Shown in pieces: positions 32,853 through 40,364 of a DNA stretch of 40,459 nt. The notes beneath the pieces are model-generated. The model worked only from the letters and a program-made list of their open reading frames with translations, was not told the origin of the DNA and did not search any database. This stretch comes from Coriobacteriia bacterium (GTDB lineage Bacteria > Actinomycetota > Coriobacteriia > Anaerosomatales > Kmv31). Within the stretch, counting starts at the first letter, position 1, and each line of letters starts with the position of its first letter. The position numbers were made by a program, and so were the translations under genes. The stretch covers positions 1 through 40,459 of the forward strand of contig JACUUM010000020.1 in NCBI GenBank assembly GCA_014859305.1, written 5' to 3'.

Positions 32853-33725
32853 CTACCTGCGCTTGCGTCCGCCGCCCGCGCCGGCCTTCTCGCGCTTCCC
32901 CGCGCGTCCGCCGTCGCCGCGGGTCTCCTCGGCCGCCTTCGTGCCCTCCACGCTGCGCTTCAGCAGCCCCATGATGTCGACGACCTCGGCCATCCGCTCC
33001 GGTTCCACCGGCGGCGGGGGCGCCTCCACCTGCCCGGTGCGCGCCTTCTCCTCGATCGTGGCCAGCAGCCGCTCCTCGTAGGTGTCGCGGAACCCCTCGG
33101 GCTCCCACTTCGCCGCCATGGCGCCCACGAGCTGCTCGGCCATCTTGAGCTCCCCCTCGTTGATGCCGAGCTCGTCGAGGTCCTCGGAGGGCACGTCGAA
33201 CTGCGAGGCGTCACGGATCTCGTAGTGGAAGCGCATCAGGTCGCACAGCACCATCGGACCCTGCGGCACGAGCGTGCAGAGGTGCTGGCGGTTGCGTAGC
33301 ACCAGCATCGCCACGGCCACGCGGCCGGTGCGCTTCAGCGTCTCGCGCAGCAGCGCGTAGGCCTTGCGGCCCGGCTTGGCTGGCTCCAGGTAGTAGGGCT
33401 GCTCGAAGTACTCGACGCCGATCTCGCCGGCCTCCACGAACGCCTTGATGTCGATCGTCTGGGTGGCCTCCACGTCGGCGGCGCGGAAGTCGTCCTCGGT
33501 GAGCACGACGTACTGGCCCTCGGCGTACTCGTAGCCCTTCACGATGCCTTCCCACGGCACCTCCTCGCCGGTGCTCTCGTTCACGCGCTTCTGCCGCACG
33601 CGGGCGAGGTCGCGCTCGTCGAGCATGTGGAACGCCAGCTTCCTCTTGCTCTCGGCGGCGAAGAGCCCCACCGGTATCGAGACCAGTCCGAAGCTGATCG
33701 TGCCCTTCCAGATGGCTCGGGCCAT
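32853..33725 (-). CDS. ku: Bacterial Ku (NHEJ end-binding protein)
   Basis: The 290-aa Ku homologue begins MARAIWKGTISFGLVSIPVG, the conserved family opening. The core continues with KRVNESTGEEVPWEGIVKGY and the beta-barrel/bridge region (YYLEPAKPGRKAYALLRETL, then RNRQHLCTLVPQGPMVLC). The C-terminal tail is Lys/Arg-rich (REKAGAGGGRKRR), as in DNA-binding extended Ku proteins. Ku homodimers encircle DNA ends and recruit LigD. The ATG at 33725 has GGGAGG 7 nt upstream. It is transcribed in the same direction as ligD, but separated by the tetR/4Fe-4S genes on the opposite strand. Confidence 0.97.
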   Translation of the reverse strand: MARAIWKGTISFGLVSIPVGLFAAESKRKLAFHMLDERDLARVRQKRVNESTGEEVPWEGIVKGYEYAEGQYVVLTEDDFRAADVEATQTIDIKAFVEAGEIGVEYFEQPYYLEPAKPGRKAYALLRETLKRTGRVAVAMLVLRNRQHLCTLVPQGPMVLCDLMRFHYEIRDASQFDVPSEDLDELGINEGELKMAEQLVGAMAAKWEPEGFRDTYEERLLATIEEKARTGQVEAPPPPVEPERMAEVVDIMGLLKRSVEGTKAAEETRGDGGRAGKREKAGAGGGRKRR

Positions 33726-33903
33726 GGCGGAACCTCCCGAGGACGGCCGGGCGCGGCGTGCGCGCCTCAGGCGGCCGGACTGCGGCAGTGCCCGCTGTAT
33801 ATACCCGAGGACGCCGGTGGCGGAGGAGGCAGCTCCCGTCCCGGCCGCGGCACCAAAGGGTATCCATAGGTGAGCGATCCTGGTTCCCGGACGGGAGGTC
33901 GTC

Positions 33904-34410
33904 ATGAGCGCGAGAGCCGCGGCGGGTCCTCGGCGCAAGGCGCACGACGAGCACCACCGCGGCCCGGAGCGCGTAGAGCCGCGCGGACCGGCGGACTACC
34001 TCGAGGTGATGGCGCGCGCGATGTTCCAGGCCGGCATCAGCTGGCGCGTGGTGGACGCGAAGTGGGAGGGGATCCGCGAGGCCTTCGCGGGCTTCGACCC
34101 CGAGCGGGTGGCGGCCATGACGCCGGCCGACGTCGAGCGCCTGATGGGCGACCCGCGCGTCATCCGCAACCGGCGCAAGGTCGAGGGGCTGATCGACAAC
34201 GCCCACACCTTCCTGGCGCTCGAGCGGCAGTTCGGCGTGTTCGAGGGGTACCTGCGGTCCTTCCGCGACTACGACTCGCTCGCCGAGGACATGTCGCGGC
34301 GCTTCAAGTGGCTCGGCGAGAGCGGCGTCTACTACTTCCTGTGGGTCGTCGGCGAACCGGTCCCGCCCTACGACGAGTGGGCCGCCTCGCGCCGCGCTCA
34401 CGCGCGCTGA
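33904..34410 (+). CDS. Tag-like DNA-3-methyladenine glycosylase I homologue
   Basis: This 168-aa protein matches the core of the Tag family: FQAGISWRVVDAKWEGIREAF, FDPERVAAMTPADVERLM and the RVIRNRRKVEGLIDNA segment, all diagnostic. However, the Glu of the E. coli LEGQQAGLSW motif (Glu38, which recognises 3-methyladenine) aligns with Ala here, and the zinc-snap Cys/His residues are missing with the shorter N-terminus. It may be a divergent glycosylase with a changed base preference, or inactive. The position beside Ku and LigD supports a DNA-repair role. The ATG at 33904 follows GGGAGG. Confidence 0.75.
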   Translation: MSARAAAGPRRKAHDEHHRGPERVEPRGPADYLEVMARAMFQAGISWRVVDAKWEGIREAFAGFDPERVAAMTPADVERLMGDPRVIRNRRKVEGLIDNAHTFLALERQFGVFEGYLRSFRDYDSLAEDMSRRFKWLGESGVYYFLWVVGEPVPPYDEWAASRRAHAR

Positions 34411-34438
34411 CCGGGACGCTCTCAGGCGCCGCCTCCAC

Positions 34439-34480
34439 TTGACGCAGGCTGCGCCCGGCAGATAGATTAGCACCACTAAT
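34439..34480 (+). promoter_or_regulatory. Promoter and operator of the marR-drrAB operon
   Basis: TTGACG (34439-34444) and TAGATT (34463-34468) or ATAGAT (34462-34467) form a good promoter. The inverted repeat ATTAG-N5-CTAAT (34466-34480) overlaps the -10 and the start codon. The predicted start site is about 4 nt before the ATG, so the operon may be leaderless and self-repressed by MarR. Confidence 0.6.
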
Positions 34481-34961
34481 GGATAGCCGTCCTAACATCC
34501 CCTCCGAGGACGCCCGCCGCGCCGCCCGCTCGCTCATGCGGAGTCTGCCGCGCTTGCACGGCGCGATGAAGGCGCAGTTCCGCCTGCTGGGCCCGGGCAT
34601 CCTGCCCGAGCACGTCCACGTTCTGGCGGTGCTGGCGCACGGACACAGCACGGTGAGCCGCCTCGCCGGGATGGGGCGGGTCAGCCTGCCGACCGCCTCC
34701 AGGACGGTCGACGCGCTGGAGCGCCGGGGGTGGGTCGCGCGTGGCTCCGACGCAGGCGACCGCAGGCGGGTGCCGGTCTCGCTCACCGAGGAGGGCCGTC
34801 GCGAGCTCGGCAGGGTGCGGCGTATCGGGGAGGAGCGGCTGGCCGAGCGGCTCTCGGCGCTGACCGCCGAGGAGTTGGGCGCGCTGCGTGCGGGCCTGGA
34901 GGTCATCGAGAAGGCGTTCGCGGACGAGACCGGCACGTCCGGTGAGGAGAGGTGCGGGTGA
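34479..34961 (+). CDS. MarR-family transcriptional regulator
   Basis: The 160-aa regulator has the winged-helix core (about 30-125): HVLAVLAHGHSTVSRLAGM, LPTASRTVDALERRGWVAR and GDRRRVPVSLTEEGRREL, where the DxRRxxVxLTxxG wing is diagnostic. The flanking helices form the dimerisation interface. No SD precedes the ATG, so the message is probably leaderless. It is coupled by GTGA to an ABC exporter, so it presumably controls efflux in response to a small molecule. Such MarR-ABC operons usually confer drug or lipid export. Confidence 0.9.
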   Translation: MDSRPNIPSEDARRAARSLMRSLPRLHGAMKAQFRLLGPGILPEHVHVLAVLAHGHSTVSRLAGMGRVSLPTASRTVDALERRGWVARGSDAGDRRRVPVSLTEEGRRELGRVRRIGEERLAERLSALTAEELGALRAGLEVIEKAFADETGTSGEERCG

Positions 34962-35971
34962 ACGGACGGACTGCGACCGAACCTGTGATCCGGGTCGAGG
35001 ACCTGGTGAAACGCTACAACGGGCTCACCGCGGTCGAGCGCGTGAGCTTCGAGGTGGCGCGCGGGGAGGTCTTCGGCTTCCTCGGCCCCAACGGCGCGGG
35101 CAAGACGACCACGATCAACGTGCTGTGCACGCTCCTCGGGCCCACCGAGGGCCGCGCGAGCGTGGGCGGGCACGACGTGGAGCGCGAACCGGACGCGGTG
35201 CGGCGCTCCATCGGGCTGATCTTCCAGGACCCCACCCTGGACGACATGCTCACCGGCATGCAGAACCTGCGCTTCCACGCGATGCTGTACGGGCTGCCGC
35301 GGGCGGTCTTCGCGGAGCGCTCCGCGGAGCTGCTCGACATGGTGGAGCTCGCCGACCGGGCGCGCGACAACGTGAAGTCGTACTCCGGCGGCATGCGACG
35401 GCGCCTCGAGATCGCCCGTGGGCTGCTGCACCGGCCGCGCGTGCTCTTCCTCGACGAGCCCACGATCGGGCTCGACCCGCAGACGCGCCGCCACATCTGG
35501 GACTACCTCCGGCGCGTCCGCGACTCCGAGGGGCTCACCCTGTTCCTCACGACCCACACGATGGAGGAGGCCGAGATCTGCGACCGCATAGCCATCATCG
35601 ACCAGGGGCGCATCATCGCGCTGGACACGCCCGCGAGGCTCAAGTCGATGGTCGGGGGCGACGTGGTCACGCTGTCGACCTCCGACAACGAGCGCGCCGG
35701 GCGTCTGCTGGCCGAGCGGCACGGTGTCGAGGCGCGGCCCGGGCCCGAGGACACGATCGTGGTGGAGACCGAGGAGGGCGGGCGGTTCATCCCGACCGTC
35801 CTCGGCTCGCTCGGCGCCGAGGGGCTGCAGGTGCTCAGCGTCAACCTGGCGCGCCCGACGCTCGAGGACGTGTTCCTCAAGCTCACCGGCCGCACGATCC
35901 GCGAGGAGGAGGCCGGCGCCCGCGAGCAGCTGCTGATGGCGGGCCGGATGTGGCGGAAGGGGAGGCAGTAG
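34958..35971 (+). CDS. ABC transporter ATP-binding protein, DrrA type
   Basis: The 337-aa nucleotide-binding subunit shows Walker A GPNGAGKTTT, the Q-loop region LIFQDPTLDD, signature SYSGGMRRRLEIARGL, Walker B VLFLDEPTIGLDP and the H-loop TTHTMEEAE. The C-terminal extension (about 230-337, with VLSVNLARPTLEDVFLKLTG) is typical of DrrA/NatA-type daunorubicin-family exporters. I prefer GTG 34958 because it forms a GTGA with the marR stop and sits 7 nt after GAGGAGA; GTG 34952 is in frame but too close to the SD. It energises the permease encoded next. Confidence 0.95.
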   Translation: MNGRTATEPVIRVEDLVKRYNGLTAVERVSFEVARGEVFGFLGPNGAGKTTTINVLCTLLGPTEGRASVGGHDVEREPDAVRRSIGLIFQDPTLDDMLTGMQNLRFHAMLYGLPRAVFAERSAELLDMVELADRARDNVKSYSGGMRRRLEIARGLLHRPRVLFLDEPTIGLDPQTRRHIWDYLRRVRDSEGLTLFLTTHTMEEAEICDRIAIIDQGRIIALDTPARLKSMVGGDVVTLSTSDNERAGRLLAERHGVEARPGPEDTIVVETEEGGRFIPTVLGSLGAEGLQVLSVNLARPTLEDVFLKLTGRTIREEEAGAREQLLMAGRMWRKGRQ

Positions 35972-36771
35972 TGCTGGCGCGCGTGAAGTGCGAGCTCAAC
36001 GGCGTGTACACCATCTGGTACCGCGATGTCCTGCGCTTCTTCGCCAACAAGTCGCGCATCGTGGCGTCGTTCGGCCAGCCGATGCTGTTCCTGTTCGTCT
36101 TCGGATCCGGGCTGGCCTCGGCGATGTCCGGGCTCGGAGGAGGCGCGGTGGACTTCCGGGTCTTCATGTTCCCGGGCGTGCTGGGCATGAACGTGCTGTT
36201 CGCCGGCGTGTTCTCCGGGATCTCGGTCGTGTGGGACCGCGAGTTCGGCTTCCTGCGCGAGGTGATGGTCGCGCCGGTCTCTCGCACGGCGGTGGCGCTG
36301 GGCAAGGTCGCCGGCGGCAGCACGGTGGCGATGATGCAGGGCGCGATCCTGCTGCTGCTCGCGCCGCTCATCGGCGTGGAGATCGGGCTCGTGCAGGCAC
36401 TCGAGGTCTTCGGGCTGTTGCTGCTGCTCGCCGCCGTGATGACCAGCTTCGGCCTCATGGTCGCCGCGCGGCAGAAGTCGGTCGAGGGGCATCAGGTCGT
36501 GATGCAGTTCCTGCTGATGCCGATGCTGTTCCTCTCCGGCGCGTTCTTCCCGCTGGAGGGAGCGCCGGCGTGGCTCGGCGCGGTCGCGCGCGCGAACCCG
36601 GTCACCTACGGCGTCGACCCGCTGCGGAGGGTGATGCTCGCCGATACCGTGCCGCCGCAGGCGCTGGATGCGCTCACGCTCTACACCGTCCCGGTCAGCC
36701 TTGCGGTGCTCGCCGCGTTCGGCGCCGTGTTCCTGACCGCGGCCGTGGCGCTGTTCGGCAAGCGGGACTAG
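35971..36771 (+). CDS. ABC-2 type permease, DrrB type
   Basis: This 266-aa membrane protein has six predicted TM segments, including GQPMLFLFVFGSGL, QALEVFGLLLLLAAVMTSFG and LYTVPVSLAVLAAFGAVFL. An intervening EFGFLREVMVAPVSRTAVALG segment is the conserved ABC-2 signature (REVLVAPVSR-like), and an RANPVTYGVDPLRR segment near the end is diagnostic of the DrrB family. The GTG start overlaps the DrrA stop by one base (TAGTG). It and DrrA form a MarR-regulated exporter, probably of a hydrophobic drug or lipid. The gene ends 1 bp from the convergent Fic gene stop. Confidence 0.95.
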   Translation: MLARVKCELNGVYTIWYRDVLRFFANKSRIVASFGQPMLFLFVFGSGLASAMSGLGGGAVDFRVFMFPGVLGMNVLFAGVFSGISVVWDREFGFLREVMVAPVSRTAVALGKVAGGSTVAMMQGAILLLLAPLIGVEIGLVQALEVFGLLLLLAAVMTSFGLMVAARQKSVEGHQVVMQFLLMPMLFLSGAFFPLEGAPAWLGAVARANPVTYGVDPLRRVMLADTVPPQALDALTLYTVPVSLAVLAAFGAVFLTAAVALFGKRD

Positions 36772-36772
36772 A

Positions 36773-37933
36773 TCAGGCGCGGTCCTCCAGGCGGGGCAGC
36801 GGCCGTTGCAGCACGTCGAGTATGGGCCGCGCGGCGTAGAGGCGCCCCCACCCGCGTCCGGTGACTTCTACGAGGAGCCCGCGCTCCTCCATGAAGCGGA
36901 TCGCGGAACGTGCCGTGGGGTCGGTCACGCCGAGGAGCCTCGTCGCGGCTGCCGCGTCCATGTACGGATGGCGGAAGAGCTCGTCGAGGAGCATGAGCGG
37001 CTTGCCCTTCCCCGCAAGCTCGGACCGGAACCGCTCACGTACGCGCACCAACTCGTTGGCCTGCTGCGCCGCCCATCGCGAGACGAGATCGACGCCACGA
37101 AGGAAGTAGAGCAGCCAGGTGCGCCAGTCGCCTTCGGTCCGCACGCCCTGGAGAGCGTCGTAGTAATCGGCCCGGCCGGCCTCGAAGTACGCCGACAGGT
37201 ACAGGAGCGGGCGGGTGAGTCTGCCTCGGCTGCACAGGAACAGCGTGATCAGGAGGCGGCCGATCCTGCCGTTGCCGTCAAGGAAGGGGTGGATCGCCTC
37301 GAACTGCTCGTGCATCAAGGCGCACTGCACCAGATCCGGCAGGTCACTCTCGGTGTTGAGGAAGCGCTCCCAGTCCCTCAGCGCCTCGGTCATCTCCTCG
37401 GGCGGAGGGGGGACGTACTCCGCCGTCTCGATCGTGCTCCCCGGGCGGCCGATCCAGTTCTGCGACCGCCTGAACTCGCCCGGGGTGGCGTGACGTCCCC
37501 GGACCCCCTCCGTCAGGACCGCATGTGTCTCGCGTACCAGCCGCAGCGACACAGGGAGTTCACCCAGCCTCGCGATCCCGTGTTCCATCGCTCGGACGTA
37601 GTTGCGGACCTCGTGGACATCACCCCTCTCCGAAGGTTCCGGACGGATCTCATCGATGAGGAGGTCGGACAGAGACGCCTGCGTGCCCTCTATCCGGGAC
37701 GACAGGACGGCTTCCTGTCGCAGGTACGGCGCGATGAGAAGGTGTGGGTTCGGCAGCTGGCTTCCGATCCCGGACAGTTCGCTGAGGGCGGCGTCCGCAC
37801 GGGACAGGGCAAGGACCAGGTCTCGGTCCCATTCGATCTCGGGCGGCAGCGGCGCGGGGACGAAGGCGAGGTAGCCTCCCTCGGCTGGCACCAACCTGCC
37901 TGCCGACGGCGCCCTGAACTCCTCAGGATCCAC
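36773..37933 (-). CDS. Class II Fic-domain protein (predicted AMPylase) with C-terminal HTH
   Basis: Fic enzymes transfer AMP, or sometimes other phosphate-containing groups, to a protein Ser/Thr/Tyr. The 386-aa product has the active-site motif HPFLDGNGRIGR at residues 215-226, complete with catalytic His215. The N-terminal inhibitory helix SSRIEGTQ (78-85) carries the (S/T)xxxE(G/N) motif, placing it in class II. The C-terminus is a winged-helix region (about 310-386; AAATRLLGVTDPTARSAIRFM), as in the Fic/DOC-HTH group. I chose GTG 37933: a promoter just upstream excludes earlier starts, and the N-terminus then fits the family (AGRLVPAEGGYLAFVPAPLP). No antitoxin gene is needed because the motif is internal. 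Confidence 0.88.
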   Translation of the reverse strand: MDPEEFRAPSAGRLVPAEGGYLAFVPAPLPPEIEWDRDLVLALSRADAALSELSGIGSQLPNPHLLIAPYLRQEAVLSSRIEGTQASLSDLLIDEIRPEPSERGDVHEVRNYVRAMEHGIARLGELPVSLRLVRETHAVLTEGVRGRHATPGEFRRSQNWIGRPGSTIETAEYVPPPPEEMTEALRDWERFLNTESDLPDLVQCALMHEQFEAIHPFLDGNGRIGRLLITLFLCSRGRLTRPLLYLSAYFEAGRADYYDALQGVRTEGDWRTWLLYFLRGVDLVSRWAAQQANELVRVRERFRSELAGKGKPLMLLDELFRHPYMDAAAATRLLGVTDPTARSAIRFMEERGLLVEVTGRGWGRLYAARPILDVLQRPLPRLEDRA

Positions 37934-37967
37934 GTCTTCCGAAGCCGCCTTTCGAAGTCGCCGGAGC

Positions 37968-37996
37968 TTTCTAAGAATCCGACGATATTCTTTCAA
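37968..37996 (-). promoter_or_regulatory. Promoter of the fic gene
   Basis: On the minus strand TTGAAA (37991-37996), 17 nt, TAGAAA (37968-37973) is a good sigma-70-type match in an unusually AT-rich patch. The TTCTTAGAA palindrome overlapping the -10 could be an autoregulatory site for the HTH domain. The leader to GTG 37933 is about 30 nt. Confidence 0.55.
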
Positions 37997-38108
37997 AGCT
38001 CGGCGAGGACCGCAAGCGGCCCTATGGAAGCTGCGGCCGCGCCAGCATCCGGGAGCGCCCTCCGCCCCCTCGGGGAATGAACCCTGCGGGCGGAGAGGGG
38101 GGAGCCGA

Positions 38109-38948
38109 GTGCAGCCGCTCGAGATCATCTGGTTGCTCGTGCTGCTGGCGTTCCTGTTCCCGGCGCTGCAGCGGCGGCTCCTGGCGCTGCGGCGGCTGCG
38201 GAGGATCCAGGCGATCGAGAAGGCCAACGGCTCGCGGCTCATCACGCTCATCCACCGCCAGGAGAGCCTGTCGTTCCTGGGCGTGCCGCTGTTCCGCTTC
38301 ATCGACATCGAGGACTCCGAGAGAGTGCTGCGCGCCATCCACCTCACCGCCCGCGACGTGCCTATCCAGATGGTGCTGCACACGCCCGGCGGCCTCGTGC
38401 TCGCGTCGCGGCAGATCGCCCAGGCGCTCGCCGACCATCCGGGCAAGGTCCAGGTGGTCGTGCCTTACCTGGCCATGAGCGGCGGCACGCTCATCGCCCT
38501 GGGCGCCGACGAGATCGTGATGGACCCGAACGCCGTGCTCGGGCCCGTCGACCCGCAGGTCCGTTCGGGCTACGCGCAGTACTCGGCGGCCTCCGTGCTC
38601 CGGGCCCTGGAGACGCCCAACCCCAACCGCGAGGACGCCACGCTGATCCTCGGCGACGTCGCGGGCAAGGCCGTCGAGCAGCTGCGCGAGTTCACGCGCC
38701 GGATGCTGTCCCGCACTCTGCCCGAGGACCGCGCACAGCGGACGGCGGGGCTGCTGGCCGACGGGCGCTGGACGCATGACTTCCCGCTAGGCGTGGCGGA
38801 GGCGCGCGAGCTGGGGCTGCCGGTGAACGACCGGTTCCCCGACGAGTTCCACGAGCTGATGGCGCTCTACCCGCAGCCGGGCCGGCGGCCGGCCGTCGAG
38901 TTCATCCCCGAGCCCTACGACAAGCGGCCCGAGCGCGAGGGCGAGTGA
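38109..38948 (+). CDS. Membrane ClpP-fold serine protease (SDH/SppA-like)
   Basis: The 279-aa protein has an N-terminal TM helix (about residues 5-22, IIWLLVLLAFLFPAL) followed by a ClpP/crotonase-fold domain. HTPGGLVLASRQIA and the probable nucleophile Ser in LAMSGGTLIALGADEIVMDP match the serine dehydrogenase proteinase (SDH) family and its SppA/NfeD relatives. The His/Asp or Lys partner cannot be assigned with confidence. The start is GTG 38109 with GAGAGGGGGGAG upstream. It precedes alanine dehydrogenase by 13 nt, in one operon. It probably degrades or processes membrane proteins. Confidence 0.82.
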   Translation: MQPLEIIWLLVLLAFLFPALQRRLLALRRLRRIQAIEKANGSRLITLIHRQESLSFLGVPLFRFIDIEDSERVLRAIHLTARDVPIQMVLHTPGGLVLASRQIAQALADHPGKVQVVVPYLAMSGGTLIALGADEIVMDPNAVLGPVDPQVRSGYAQYSAASVLRALETPNPNREDATLILGDVAGKAVEQLREFTRRMLSRTLPEDRAQRTAGLLADGRWTHDFPLGVAEARELGLPVNDRFPDEFHELMALYPQPGRRPAVEFIPEPYDKRPEREGE

Positions 38949-38961
38949 GGGGGGCGCGCGG

Positions 38962-40089
38962 ATGATCGTCGGAGCGCCGCGCGAGATCAAGCAGAACGAG
39001 TACCGCGTCGCCGTCACGCCCGGCGGCGTGCGCGAGTTCGTGGCGCGCGGGCATCGAGTGCTGATCGAGCAGGGCGCCGGCGCGGGCTCGTCCTTCCCCG
39101 ACGGGGAGTACGCCGGGGCCGGCGCGGAGGTCGTCGGCTCCGCCGAGGAGGTCTTCGAGCGCGCACAGCTCGTGCTGAAGGTCAAGGAGCCGCAGCCCGG
39201 CGAGATCGCGATGCTGCGACCCGGGCAGGTCGTCTTCGCGTTCCTCCACCTCGCGCCCGACCGGCCGCAGACCGAGGGCCTCGTCGCGTCCGGCGCCGTG
39301 TGCCTCGCCTACGAGACCGTCGAGCTCGCCACCGGGGAGCTGCCGCTGCTGGCGCCGATGTCCGAGGTCGCGGGCAGGATGGCGGCGCAGGTCGGCGCGG
39401 AGCACCTGCAGCGCCCCAAGGGAGGGCGGGGGGTGCTGATGGGAGGCGTGCCCGGCGTGCTGCCGGCGACGGTGGCGGTGCTGGGGGCGGGCGTGGTGGG
39501 CGCGAACGCAGCGCACGTCGCGATGGGCATGGGCGCGCACGTGGTCGTGCTCGACATCGACATCGACAAGCTGCGCCGTCTCGACGAGATGTGGGGCAGC
39601 CGCGTCCGCACCCTGTACTCCAAACGGCACACGGTCGAGCAGGCGGTGCTGAGCGCCGACCTCGTCATCGGGGCGGTGCTGGTGCCCGGCGCCAGGGCGC
39701 CCACGCTCGTGACCCGCGACATGCTGCCGCGCATGAAGCCGGGAGCCGTCGTGGTGGACGTGGCGATCGACCAGGGCGGCTGCGTGGAGACGAGCCGGCC
39801 CACCACCCACGCGGAACCGACGTTCCTGCTGGAGGGCATCGTGCACTACGCGGTCTCGAACATGCCCGGGGCGATGCCGAACACCTCCACCCTCGCGCTG
39901 ACCAACGCCACGCTGCGATATGCGCTCGCCATCGCGGACAAGGGGTGGCGCCGGGCGCTCGCCGAGGACCCCGCGCTCGCGAAGGGCGCGAACGTCCTCG
40001 GAGGCAAGGTCGTCTCCCGGCCGGTCGCGGAGGCGCACGGGATGGGGTACGTGCCGCTGGAGCGCGCGCTCGCCGAAGAGGCCGGGTAG
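38962..40089 (+). CDS. ald: Alanine dehydrogenase
   Basis: Ald catalyses NAD+-dependent oxidative deamination of L-alanine to pyruvate and ammonia, or the reverse. The 375-aa protein starts MIVGAPREIKQNEYRVAVTP, the standard N-terminus, with Arg15 and the conserved Lys of VLKVKEP (about residue 74). The nucleotide-binding motif VAVLGAGVVGANAAHVAMGMGA is followed by an acidic VLDIDIDKL, which specifies NAD+. The catalytic region AIDQGGCVETSRPTTHAEP and HYAVSNMPGAMPNTST are typical. Length is normal. It ends 37 nt before the promoter of two tRNA-Ser genes. Confidence 0.96.
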   Translation: MIVGAPREIKQNEYRVAVTPGGVREFVARGHRVLIEQGAGAGSSFPDGEYAGAGAEVVGSAEEVFERAQLVLKVKEPQPGEIAMLRPGQVVFAFLHLAPDRPQTEGLVASGAVCLAYETVELATGELPLLAPMSEVAGRMAAQVGAEHLQRPKGGRGVLMGGVPGVLPATVAVLGAGVVGANAAHVAMGMGAHVVVLDIDIDKLRRLDEMWGSRVRTLYSKRHTVEQAVLSADLVIGAVLVPGARAPTLVTRDMLPRMKPGAVVVDVAIDQGGCVETSRPTTHAEPTFLLEGIVHYAVSNMPGAMPNTSTLALTNATLRYALAIADKGWRRALAEDPALAKGANVLGGKVVSRPVAEAHGMGYVPLERALAEEAG

Positions 40090-40125
40090 GGCTGCTGGAC
40101 GAAGCGCGGGACGGGCGCGCTTCCG

Positions 40126-40154
40126 TTGCCGCACGGTGCGGACCTTGCTATATT
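40126..40154 (+). promoter_or_regulatory. Promoter of the tRNA-Ser(GGA)-(CGA) genes
   Basis: TTGCCG (40126-40131), 17 nt, TATATT (40149-40154) is a good promoter about 49 nt before the first tRNA. Both tRNAs are probably cotranscribed, since only 68 nt separate them. Confidence 0.65.
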
Positions 40155-40202
40155 CGCGGTTGCGCTTTCGGCCGGGGGAGAGCCGCGGTCGGGGGCGTAC
40201 GC

Positions 40203-40296
40203 GGAGAGTTGCCCGAGTGGTTTAAGGGGCACGACTGGAAATCGTGTGTGCCGGCTTGAACCGGTACCCAGGGTTCGAATCCCTGACTCTCCGCCA
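40203..40296 (+). tRNA. tRNA-Ser(GGA), CCA encoded
   Basis: The acceptor is GGAGAGT/ACTCTCC, with discriminator G and CCA. The anticodon loop CTGGAAA gives GGA (codons UCC/UCU). The long variable arm contains GCCGGCTTGAACCGGT. Then GGTTCGAATCC. Confidence 0.97.
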
Positions 40297-40364
40297 GGCC
40301 GACTTCGAACACGGCGGCCGGCGACTCACCGAGGAGGGAGCGCAGCCTCGCCGATCCACCTCGC

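Noticed and set aside
33726-33903. GGGTAT motifs upstream of ku (minus) and the Tag-like gene (plus) as sigma-B promoters
   Set aside because: No GTTT-like -35 is found at 12-15 nt from either, unlike the sites at 14471-14495 and 25811-25835.
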